From JAJDNS01 sp963578825 (GTDB taxonomy: Bacteria > Acidobacteriota > Vicinamibacteria > Fen-336), in assembly GCA_963578825.1 (NCBI GenBank), contig CAUZDW010000003.1:62001-126000 (forward strand): a DNA stretch of 64,000 bases, written 5' to 3'. Each line of letters begins with the position of its first letter. Position 1 is the stretch's first letter. The position numbers were made by a program, and so were the translations under genes. Shown here piece after piece: positions 42,906-51,905 of the stretch. The notes under the pieces are model-generated. The model did not search any database and had not been told where the DNA came from. It saw nothing but the letters and a program-made list of their open reading frames with translations.

Positions 42906-43927
42906 ATGGGCGCGACGAGCCAGCTATTCCCCTTCGCCGACTACTGGGCATTCTACGTCGGGTTCACGGCTTCGTGCTGGTCCTCTTGGCTCTCGACCTC
43001 GGGGTCTTCCACCGCACGCCCCACGCCGTCTCCATCCGAGAGGCCGCGCGCTGGAGCGTCGTGTGGGTGAGCCTCGCCCTCGCGTTCAACGTCGCCTTCT
43101 ACCTGTACATGCGGTCGAGCTTCCCCCTCGATCCGCGCCTCATGGCGATCCCGGGCTTCGATCCACTGGTCGCCGCACGTCAGACGGCTCTCGAGTTCCT
43201 GGCTGGATACGTGGTCGAGTACTCGCTGTCTGTCGACAACATCTTCGTCTTCGTCGTGGTGCTCTCCTACTTTGGCGTCCCCGCCGCCTACCAGCACCGG
43301 GTCCTTTTCTTCGGCATCCTGGGGGCCCTGGTCTTCCGTGGAATCTTCATTGCACTGGGTGCGGTCCTGCTGCAGTTCGAGTGGGTGGTGTGGGTGTTCG
43401 GGGCCTTCCTCGTCTTCACCGGTGCTCGGATGATGTTCGGGGACGAGAGCGGGACCGTGGAGCCCCACGAGCGGGCGATCATTCGCCTCTTTCGGAAGTA
43501 CGTCCCGGTCACCGGAGTCTTCAAGGGGCAGCGGTTCTTCGTGCGCGAGGACGGACGGCTCCACGCCACACCTCTCTTGATTTCCCTTCTCTTCCTGGAG
43601 ATGACGGACATCCTCTTCGCCATCGACTCGGTGCCGGCTATCTTCAGCCTCACCAGAGAGCCCCTGGTCGTCTACACGTCGAACATCTTTGCCATCCTGG
43701 GCCTGCGCAACCTCTACTTCCTCCTGGCCGGGGCTGTGGGCAAGTTCCACCTGCTCAAGTACGGCCTGGGGATCGTGCTCATCTTCGTCGGGCTCAAGAT
43801 GGCGATCCTGAACCGCCTGTGGGACGGACACTTTCCCATCTCCGTCTCCCTCGGCATCATAGTCAGCGTGATCGGCGCCTCGATCGCGCTGTCGCTTCTC
43901 TTCCCGAAGGCTGAGGAATCTCGCTGA
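42906..43927 (+). CDS. TerC/Alx-family membrane protein, frameshifted
   Basis: A TerC-family inner-membrane protein (about 340 residues if repaired), linked in other bacteria to metal export, especially manganese. The first 20 codons from ATG 42906 read FPFADYWAFYVGFT, then one base is missing in the run at 42968-42969; the rest (LVLLALDLGVFHR onward) is in another frame, open from 42974 to 43927. The body has seven to eight spans and the family acidic motifs (YSLSVDNIFVFVV, EMTDILFAIDSVPA). One extra G would restore the gene, so a sequencing error is likely. The gene is followed 2 nt later by proS. Confidence 0.8.
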
Positions 43928-43929
43928 AC

Positions 43930-45375
43930 ATGGAAAACGATCGCGTCCTCAAAGAGATCACCCCGAAGAGCAGGGACTACTCCCAGTGGTACCTCGACGT
44001 CATCCTGAAGGCCGACCTGGCTGACTACGGTCCGGTCAAGGGGTGCATGGTCATCAAGCCCTACGGCTACGCCGTGTGGGAGGCGATGCAGCAGGACATG
44101 GACCGGCGGATCAAGGAGACCGGCCACGTCAACGCCTACTTCCCTCTGCTCATCCCCAAGAGCTTTCTCGAGAAGGAGAAAGAGCACGTCCTTGGCTTCT
44201 CCCCCGAGTGCGCCTGGGTGACGGTGGGAGGGGGCGAGGAGCTCGAGGAGCCGCTGGCCATCCGGCCGACCTCCGAGGCCATGATCTGCTCCATGTACGC
44301 TAAGTGGGTCCAGTCCTGGCGCGACCTGCCGGTCTTGATCAACCAGTGGGCGAACGTCGTGCGCTGGGAGAAGGTGACAAGGCCCTTCCTCCGGACGACC
44401 GAGTTCCTGTGGCAGGAAGGCCACACCCTCCACGAGACCGAGAAGGAGGCAGAGGAAGAAACCCTCAAGATGCTCGAGGTCTACCGCAGCTTCTCCGAGG
44501 AGATGCTCGCCATGCCCGTCATCTGGGGCCGCAAGAGCGACAGCGAGAAGTTCGCTGGTGCGCTCCGGACCTACGCGATCGAGGCCCTCATGGGTGACGG
44601 AAAGGCGCTCCAGGCCGGGACCAGCCATAACCTGGGCCAGCACTTCGCCACCGCCTACGGGATCGAGTACCTGGACCGCAGCCAGCAGCGCGCCAAGCCG
44701 TGGTCCACCTCATGGGGCACGTCGACCCGGATGATCGGCGGCGTGATCATGACCCACGGTGACGACGCCGGGCTCATCCTGCCCCCGAAGGTGGCCCCGT
44801 ATCAGGTGGTCATCGTGCCGATCCCGCCCCGCAAGGGCGACTGGAACGAGGCGATCCTGCCCAAGGCCCGCGAGGTGGCGGCAACGCTGCGGGGCGCGGG
44901 GTTCCGCGTCCACCTCGACGACCGGGACCAGTTCCAGACCGGCTACAAGTACTCCGACTGGGAGATGCGGGGCGTGCCGTTTCGCCTCGAGATCGGCCCG
45001 AAGGACGTGGCGAAGGAGCAGTGTGTCCTCGTCCGTCGCACCGACCGGCACAAGGACTTCGTCCCCCTCGCCGGCGTGGCGAAGCGGCTGGGAGAGCTGC
45101 TCGATGAGCTGCAGACGGACCTCCTCGAGCGGGCCCGTCGGTTCATCGACGACAACACGACGCGGGTTTCGACCTACGACGAGCTCAAGGAGGTGATGAC
45201 GACGAAGCGCGGCTTCATCCTCGCCGGCTGGAATGGCGACGCCGCCACCGAGGCCAGGATCAAAGAGGAGACCAAGGCCACGATTCGCATCATCCCCACC
45301 GAGAACGAGCGCGAGGCCCCGTGCGTCGTCACCGGGGAGAAGGGACAAGAGGTCTACTTCGCCCAGGCGTACTGA
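43930..45375 (+). CDS. proS: Prolyl-tRNA synthetase, archaeal/eukaryotic-like type
   Basis: A 481-residue class II synthetase that charges tRNA-Pro. It is the short form without the editing insertion domain of E. coli ProS: motif 2 region RWEKVTRPFLRTTEFLWQEGHT, LQAGTSHNLGQHFATAYG, motif 3 GGVIMTHGDDAGLILPP, an anticodon-binding domain (QVVIVPIPPRKGDW) and the C-terminal domain of this type ending VYFAQAY. The type is found in archaea, eukaryotes and some bacteria. It closely follows terC and may share its transcript. Confidence 0.95.
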   Translation: MENDRVLKEITPKSRDYSQWYLDVILKADLADYGPVKGCMVIKPYGYAVWEAMQQDMDRRIKETGHVNAYFPLLIPKSFLEKEKEHVLGFSPECAWVTVGGGEELEEPLAIRPTSEAMICSMYAKWVQSWRDLPVLINQWANVVRWEKVTRPFLRTTEFLWQEGHTLHETEKEAEEETLKMLEVYRSFSEEMLAMPVIWGRKSDSEKFAGALRTYAIEALMGDGKALQAGTSHNLGQHFATAYGIEYLDRSQQRAKPWSTSWGTSTRMIGGVIMTHGDDAGLILPPKVAPYQVVIVPIPPRKGDWNEAILPKAREVAATLRGAGFRVHLDDRDQFQTGYKYSDWEMRGVPFRLEIGPKDVAKEQCVLVRRTDRHKDFVPLAGVAKRLGELLDELQTDLLERARRFIDDNTTRVSTYDELKEVMTTKRGFILAGWNGDAATEARIKEETKATIRIIPTENEREAPCVVTGEKGQEVYFAQAY

Positions 45376-45387
45376 GCGCCCTGCCGG

Positions 45388-48300
45388 CTACTCCTCAGGC
45401 AGGTGTGTCTCCGTTTTCACCGACACGTTGAAGCGCCGGAAGTTCGAATAGAGAGCCGTTGCCGCGACCGTGGGGCCGAAGTATCGCTGCCGGCCGGAGT
45501 CCTCGTAGCGCTCGTTCATCTCGACCGGCACCCACATCGCCAGCCTGGGCGCCGGACGGTACTCGGCGGAGAGGGAGGCCTGCGAGGCGACCCCGAGCTC
45601 CAGCTCGAAGTCGAAGCGAACCTCGGTTCGGAGCACGGTGCCTCTGGAGGGCTCGATCCAGACGCGGCCCCGGACCGGGAGATCCCTGGCCCCCTCCCGA
45701 CGGATGATCGTGGCCGAGCCACCTCGACGAAGCGCAGCTCCACGCCCTCGACACCGGCGATCTTCCGCGTGCCGCCGCGCTCGAACGAGAAGCGATGCTG
45801 GTTGTCGGGGTGCAGGAACGCCAGGGGCAGCGTGGGGGTGTTCACCGTTCGAGTGGCGGGCCCGAGATTGTAGGCACTGCTCTCCTCGAGGATGGCCCGG
45901 GCCCGCGCGACCGCCGAGGTGTGCCCCCCCAGGAACAGCTTCTCGAGCCGAGCGTCGCGCTCGCGCACCTCATGGCCATCCACTTCGAAGACGTCGCGGA
46001 AGCAGACCCAGGGCACGTCGCCCGCGAGACGGACGAAGACCATGTCGGCCCGGGACCCGGTGCTGGCGGGGCTGAATCCCGAGAGGCGACCCGTGGATCT
46101 CCATTCGCTGGGTGTAGGTCTCCTCGGCGACGATCCCGCGGAAGCGCTCCTCGTAGTCGAGAACGTAGCGGCCAACTCGCTCGAGGAGTGCAGCGACCTC
46201 GGGGTCCGTCACCGGCGGGGCTGACGGCGGCCCGTCGGCGGCCATTGCGGTGAGCGTGGGCGCGACACGGAAGGGCGTCCGTGACGACAGTGTCCGACCT
46301 GACTCCTCGTGCCGGGCGTGCACGACCCCGGCGGACTCCCCGGCGGACTCCCCGGCCAGGCTGATCGCGGCCATCTGCGAGATCTGCCCGGCCGGTCCCC
46401 GGGGCAGCGGGGTCTCGGGCTGGGACGCCACCACGGTGCCGTCCGCGGCCTCCACCCGATAGCCGGCGACCACCGGTGGATCGGTGCCGGTGCCGGCGCT
46501 GGCTCCGTAGACCTGGTAGAGCAGCGTGAGGGTCTGGCCCCGTGTGAAGGTGCGGCGCGCCAGGGGTATGGGGCGCCCCACGGAGGCGTCCTCGCCGCCG
46601 GCTGGCAGCACCAGATCGGTCAGGATCGGAGTCGTGAGTCGGAAGGCACCGGGCAGGGGCACGTCCAACTCGTGCCGCACGGTCCCGATGGCGTCGGACC
46701 CCAGGTCCCGGACGAGCAGACGCACCTGATGGCGACCCGTGACGAGAGGACGTTGATCATCAGAGGCAGTCGCGTGCGTTGAATCCGCTCCCAGGGGCTG
46801 CGAGGTCAAGCTGAGGTCCACCTTGCGGTCGCGAACCACTCGTGCGCCGGTGTCACGGTGGGACACGACGATGTGGATGCCGAGAGCGCCCTCGAAGGGG
46901 TCGTCCTTCTCCTCCAGGAGGAGCGCCTGAGGGTCCACGTCGGCGACGAGGAGGACGCTCGTCCCTTCGTCCGCGGGTCCGAGGACGTAGGACGTCATCC
47001 GAAGGGGGATCGCGTCGGCCTCGAAAGGAGAGTCGAGAGCCCGGCGGAGCCGCGGGTCCGGAGCAGTTTCGGCGGTCGTCGACTCCGGCTCGTCGGTCGG
47101 GGCGTAATAGCCCCGGTGGGCGAGGACCTCGACCCCGGGCCGGCGCACCTCCACATCGAGCCGGTGGAACGTGCCGTCGGCCTCGATGCCCCTCGGCTCG
47201 AAGCCGATCAGATAGTAGGCCCGGGACTCCCGCTCGAGGCGACGGAGACCCACGGCGGGGTCGTTCATGTTCTTGATGACCCGCCCGCCGGTCTCGGCCG
47301 CCAGCGACACAGCGCCGAGGGACTCGACCGTGGCCTCGTTGAGCTGGGGACCCATGTCCCGCAGATCGGTGTGGTCGGCGATCTCGGCGTCGGCGGTGGC
47401 GGGGATGCCCGTGAGGCCCCCGGCGTCGAGGAAGTGAACGGCCGCGTTGGCCCGCTGCGCGGCCCGGACCATGGTGCGATGCTCGGGCCGCTCGGGCTCC
47501 TGGATGAAGCCCTCCGACAGGAACAGGATCGACTTTCGGCCGCGCGTCAGCTCGAGGGCCTCGGCCACCTGCCGGAGGACCGTGTAGCTGGCCTGCTTCC
47601 GTGACAGCGCCTCATCGTAGACCTCGCTCGCCCAGGCCCGCACCGCCGGGTGGGTCTCACCCAACTGCATCACCGTCTTTCTCGGGCAGGGCGCGGGGCA
47701 CGGTGGGTCGAGGAGGATCCGGTACTCGTAGTAGCGCCGCGTGACCTGGGCTCCGACCTGGAGGTCGCGGTGGAGGTAGAGGCGCATGGCCTCCCAGTCG
47801 GAGATCCGGCCGGTCGAGAAGTCCCGTGGAAGGGGCCCTCGAGGCGCTCGAGTGCAGCGACGAGATCGCGCTGCCCCTCGGGGATCCGGGCGTGCCACCA
47901 GGGTCCGCCCGAACCCGGAACGAGCGTCACCAGGTCCCCGGGGCGGAGCATTGTCTCCACGAACTGCCGCACCGCGCGCTTCGCCGCACGGGCCGCGATC
48001 GGGTCCATGTGAACGTCGTCGAACACGACCACGAAGGTGCGCTCCGGACGGGTGCCCTCCTCGGCGTTCGACGAGAGGAGGGCAGAAACGGGAGGAGACG
48101 TGGGAGGCGACTCCGGGACGACGACCGCCTCGAAGCGCGACACGGTGCGCCGGCGCCCCTCGTCGATGATGGTGAAATCGTCGGCGGTGAGGCCCTCGAT
48201 CGGGTCGCCGGATTCGTCCAGGACGACCACGTCCACGGTCACGACCTCGGCGGCTGTCGGGAAGGAGGGGGCCTGACCCTCCGCATCGGCCTGGGCCGAG

Positions 48301-48443
48301 GCGCCCCGAGGAGCGACACCTCCGAGGCAGAGGGCCGCAACGATGGCTGTCAGAAGGGTCTTTGTGGCACGACGAACTCTCGGCGGGAGCGTAGCAGAGG
48401 TCAGGCCATCCCAGCCCGGAGAACGAGCCTCACACTTCTTCAT
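45388..48443 (-). pseudogene. VWFA-related acidobacterial-type protein, interrupted by three frameshifts
   Basis: A secreted protein of about 1000 residues if repaired. ATG 48443 opens a signal-peptide region, then VTVDVVVLDESGDPIEGLTADDFTI, the N-terminal domain of the acidobacterial VWFA-related family, and the VWA domain (FVVVFDDVHMDP as MIDAS strand). The frame changes near 47823-47825 (C-run one base short), near 46090-46100, and near 45712-45720; each time the homologous frame continues (SILFLSEGF; MVFVRLAGDVPW; VWIEPSRGTVLRTEV). The stop is at 45388, convergent with proS. All three breaks fit single-base losses. Function is unknown. Confidence 0.7.
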
Positions 48444-48485
48444 GTTCCCGACACAGCCCAGAAAGAACGAGGCTCGATCTTTGAC

Positions 48486-48532
48486 TTGCCTCGAGAATCA
48501 GGCGAACGTATAATTCATACAAACGTTTGAAC
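48486..48532 (+). promoter_or_regulatory. tetR-efflux operon promoter with overlapping palindromic operator
   Basis: TTGCCT (48486-48491), 17-nt spacer, perfect TATAAT (48509-48514). The 10-bp palindrome CAAACGTTTG at 48520-48529, inside the imperfect TTCATACAAACGTTTGAA, covers the expected start near 48521. This is where an autoregulating TetR protein would bind. Confidence 0.65.
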
Positions 48533-48547
48533 CAGAGCGGAGAGAGC

Positions 48548-49207
48548 TTGCCGAACGCCGACACGAAGACGCGAATCATGGACGTTGGGGAGACGTTGTT
48601 TGCGGAGCGGGGCTACGAGGCGACCTCGCTTCGAGACATCACCGGAAAGGCGGGCGCCAACCTCGCCGCGGTGAACTACCACTTCCAGTCGAAAGAAGGG
48701 CTGCTCTCCGCGATTTTCCAGCGGCACGTCGGCCCGGTGAACCGCGAGCGCCTCCTCGTCTTGGACGCGATCGAGGCCCGCGCTTCGAAAAGACCTCCCA
48801 ACGTCGAGAAGCTCATTCGTGCGTTCCTTGCGCCTGCGTTCGCCCGACGGCGCGAGCGTGGCGCGGATGGCGCACGGTTCATGCAGCTGGCGGGTCGAAT
48901 GCACTCGGAGACCAACGAACGCTTGCGCAGCCTTCTCCTCGATCAGTTCGAAGAGGTGGCAAAACGATTCGGCAAAGCGTTCTCGCGGGCACTGCCGCAC
49001 CTCGCCAGGGACGAGGTCTCACTCCGCGTGCACTTCCTGATCGGTGCGATGGCGCACACCCTGCTTTGGAGCGACACGATGCTGGGGTTCGAGTCTCGAA
49101 AGCGTCGCAACGTCGAGCCCGAGGAGGCCCTGGAGAGCCTCGTCCGGTTCACGGCAGCCGGGATGACCGCCCCGGTGGCGCCCCGGAGCGAGGAGGGGAG
49201 GCGATGA
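48548..49207 (+). CDS. TetR-family repressor of the adjacent efflux operon
   Basis: A 219-residue regulator. The N-terminal helix-turn-helix is typical (GETLFAERGYEATSLRDITGKAGANLAAVNYHFQSKEGLL), followed by a helical ligand-binding domain. TTG 48548 is chosen because GGAGAGAG lies just upstream; a TTG at 48527 is in the operator. The stop overlaps the tolC-like start (ATGA), so it is the first gene of a four-gene efflux operon, which it probably represses through the palindrome at 48520. Ligand unknown. Confidence 0.85.
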   Translation: MPNADTKTRIMDVGETLFAERGYEATSLRDITGKAGANLAAVNYHFQSKEGLLSAIFQRHVGPVNRERLLVLDAIEARASKRPPNVEKLIRAFLAPAFARRRERGADGARFMQLAGRMHSETNERLRSLLLDQFEEVAKRFGKAFSRALPHLARDEVSLRVHFLIGAMAHTLLWSDTMLGFESRKRRNVEPEEALESLVRFTAAGMTAPVAPRSEEGRR

Positions 49208-50694
49208 CGCGCCTGGCCGTGGTGTCGTGCTGGCTCGTGCTGGCTCTCGGGTGTGCCTCGGTGCCGAAGGTCGCCCAGCCGGACATCGATCTCGCCACAC
49301 CGGCCGAGTGGGCCGGAGCGGCCCTCGAGCACGGTTCGGTGGATCCCACCTGGTGGGAGAGCTTCGGCTCCCCGGAGCTCAACGCGACCATCGGAACGGC
49401 TCTGGAGAGAAACTGGGACCTGCGGGCCGCCGCCGCACGGGTGCAGCAGGCCGAGGCCCAGGCTCGCATCGCCGGGGCCGACCTCAAACCCCAGGTGAAC
49501 GCCGGTCTCGACGGCGTGCGCCGCAAGCAGAACTTCATCGGCTTTCCCATCCCCGGGGTACCTCCCGGCAGTGTCTTGAGCTCGACCTCGACCAACCTGG
49601 GTCTCTCGCTGAGCGTGTCGTGGGAGATTGACCTCTGGGGCCGCCTCGGGGCCCGGGCCGGCGCCGGCATGGCCGACCTCCAGGCCGCCCAGTCGGATCT
49701 CGCCGGAGCTCACCTCTCGCTGGCCGGACAGGTGGCGAAGACCTGGTTCGCCTCCGCGGAGGCCGCCCAGCAGGTGGACCTCGCCCTCGCCCAGGTCGCG
49801 AGCTTTCAGAGCACGGTCCGGCAGGTCCGGGGGCGCTACGAGATGGGCCTGCGACCGGCTCTGGATCTGCGGCTGGCTCTCGCCAACCTCGAGGGCGGGG
49901 AAGCGGCGGTCCGGGCCCGTCAGGCGCAGCTCGACGTCACCGTGCGTCAACTCGAGATCCTGCTGGGCCGGTACCCCAGGCGGCAGCTCGAGACGCCGAC
50001 GCGTCTGCCCGACACGCCGCCCGCCGTGCCCGGCGAGCTGCCCGCCGACCTGGTGGCCCGCCGGCCGGACCTCGCCGCTGCCGAGAGGCGTCTGGCGGCC
50101 TCCGGCTCGCGCCTCACCGCCGCGAAGAAGGATCTCTACCCGCGTCTCAGCCTCACCGCCAGCGGAGGGACGGCGAGCGCGGAGCTGGGTGACCTGGTGA
50201 GTGGAAACTTCGGGGTGTGGAGCCTCGCAGCCAACCTCCTCCAGCCCATCTTCCAGGGCGGGCGATTGCGGGCCGCGGTGGATCTGGCGCGGGGAACGAA
50301 AGAGGAGAGACTGGCGGGCTACGCGAGCTCCGCGCTCAACGCCTACCTCGAGGTCGAGACGACGCTCCGGGCCGAGACCCTGTTGGCCGAGCGCGAGACG
50401 CACCTGGCCGAGGCCGCACGGCAGTCCCGGGCGGCGGAGCGCCTTGCGGACGACCGCTACCGCGCCGGGCTCGAGAGCTTCATCACGGTGCTCGAGTCCC
50501 AGCGCCGTGCGTTCCAGGCCGAGAGCGAGTGGATCGTCGTGCGGCAGCTCCGGCTGGCAAACAGGGTGGACCTGTTCCTGGCCCTGGGTGGCGGCTTCGA
50601 GCGCGACGGCGAGACAGGGGGCCCGAAGATCGTCGCTTCGATGGAGGCCCAGAGTGACCACGAGATCGAGAACAACAAGGAGTCGGTGAGATGA
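49204..50694 (+). CDS. Outer-membrane efflux lipoprotein, TolC/NodT family
   Basis: A 496-residue outer-membrane channel of the RND tripartite pump. Lipobox LALGC near residue 18, then the two OEP repeats: TWWESFGSPELNATIGTALERNWDL in the first half and the NodT-type turn ELPADLVARRPDLAAAERRL leading the second. Long periplasmic helices lie at ~80-220 and ~290-450. Coupled by ATGA to tetR before and to the adaptor after. Natural substrates cannot be read from sequence. Confidence 0.9.
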   Translation: MTRLAVVSCWLVLALGCASVPKVAQPDIDLATPAEWAGAALEHGSVDPTWWESFGSPELNATIGTALERNWDLRAAAARVQQAEAQARIAGADLKPQVNAGLDGVRRKQNFIGFPIPGVPPGSVLSSTSTNLGLSLSVSWEIDLWGRLGARAGAGMADLQAAQSDLAGAHLSLAGQVAKTWFASAEAAQQVDLALAQVASFQSTVRQVRGRYEMGLRPALDLRLALANLEGGEAAVRARQAQLDVTVRQLEILLGRYPRRQLETPTRLPDTPPAVPGELPADLVARRPDLAAAERRLAASGSRLTAAKKDLYPRLSLTASGGTASAELGDLVSGNFGVWSLAANLLQPIFQGGRLRAAVDLARGTKEERLAGYASSALNAYLEVETTLRAETLLAERETHLAEAARQSRAAERLADDRYRAGLESFITVLESQRRAFQAESEWIVVRQLRLANRVDLFLALGGGFERDGETGGPKIVASMEAQSDHEIENNKESVR

Positions 50695-51905
50695 GCGGTG
50701 AATCCCGAACACTGAAGATCGTCTTCCCGATGGGCCTGGTGAGCCTCGCGGCGCTTCTCGCCGCGGGGATGGTGGCCCTCAAGCCCGATGTCGAGACGCG
50801 GGTCGCCGCGCCCAAGCCGCCTCTCGTGCGCGTGGCCGAGGTGACCCTCGCCGACGTGCCCCTCACGGTTCGCAGTCAGGGGACGGTGCGGCCTCGCACC
50901 GAGAGCCAGCTCGTCCCCGAGGTGTCGGGCCGGGTGATCCACGTCTCGCCCTCCTTCGCCGAGGGAGCGTTCTTCGAGAAGGGGCAAGTCCTTTTCAAGG
51001 TCGATCCCCACGACTCCCGGCAGGCGGTGGTGAGGGCCCGGGGCGAGGTGGCTCGGACGAAGCTCCAGCTGGCCTGGGAGGAGGCCGAGGCCGAAGCCGC
51101 GCGCGAGGAGTGGTCGGACCTCGGGCGCGGAGAGGCCGCGACTGCTCTCACGCTCAGGGAGCCGCAACTCGAGGCTGCGCGTGCGGCGGTGGCCTCGGCC
51201 GAAGCCAATCTGACGACGGCCGAGCGCAACCTCGAGCGCACGGAGGTCCGGGCCCCCTACTCCGGGCGCGTGCGGCGGAAGAGCGTGGACGTGGGCCAGT
51301 TCGTCACAATGGGCGCGCCGGTCGCGACGATCTATGCCGTCGACTACGCCGAGACACGCCTGCCGCTTCCCGACGACGAGCTGGCCTACGTGGAGCTGCC
51401 GCTCCACTATCGCGGCGAGACGGCGCGGCAGAAGGGCCCCCGGGTGACTCTCAAAGCCGACTTCGCCGGCCGGACGTTCGAGTGGACGGGTGAGATCGTC
51501 CGGACCGAGGGCGAGATCGACCCGGACAGCCGAATGGTGAACGCGGTGGTCGAGATCAAGGACCCGTACGGCCGGGGCGACGACCCCAACCGTCCCCCCC
51601 TGGCGGTGGGCCTGTACGTCGAGGCCGAGATTGAGGGGATCACGGCCGAAGCGGTGGCTGTCCTCCCGCGCTCGGCGCTCCGGGGCCGCGACCAGGTGCT
51701 GGTCGTGACCCCTAAGGATCGCCTGGAGTTTCGCGACGTGGACCTGCTTCGGACGACCCGAGAGGAGATCTACGTCCGCGGCGGACTGGAGGCGGGGGAG
51801 CGGGTGTGCCTCTCGCCCCTCGAGGCGGTGACCGACGGCATGCAGGTCCGGACCCGGGCCAGCGAGAGCGAGGCGGGTGGGACGGCGGACGGGGACGCCT
51901 CGTGA
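50691..51905 (+). CDS. RND efflux periplasmic adaptor (membrane fusion protein)
   Basis: A 404-residue HlyD/AcrA-like adaptor linking pump and channel. N-terminal membrane anchor (residues ~8-28), first lipoyl half (VSGRVIHVSPSFAEGAFFEKGQ), an alpha-hairpin (~105-175), second lipoyl half (VRAPYSGRVRRKSVDVGQFV), a beta-barrel and a membrane-proximal domain. ATG 50691 overlaps the channel gene; the stop overlaps the pump gene (GTGA). The hairpin is of medium length, as in AcrA-type adaptors. Confidence 0.92.
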   Translation: MSGESRTLKIVFPMGLVSLAALLAAGMVALKPDVETRVAAPKPPLVRVAEVTLADVPLTVRSQGTVRPRTESQLVPEVSGRVIHVSPSFAEGAFFEKGQVLFKVDPHDSRQAVVRARGEVARTKLQLAWEEAEAEAAREEWSDLGRGEAATALTLREPQLEAARAAVASAEANLTTAERNLERTEVRAPYSGRVRRKSVDVGQFVTMGAPVATIYAVDYAETRLPLPDDELAYVELPLHYRGETARQKGPRVTLKADFAGRTFEWTGEIVRTEGEIDPDSRMVNAVVEIKDPYGRGDDPNRPPLAVGLYVEAEIEGITAEAVAVLPRSALRGRDQVLVVTPKDRLEFRDVDLLRTTREEIYVRGGLEAGERVCLSPLEAVTDGMQVRTRASESEAGGTADGDAS

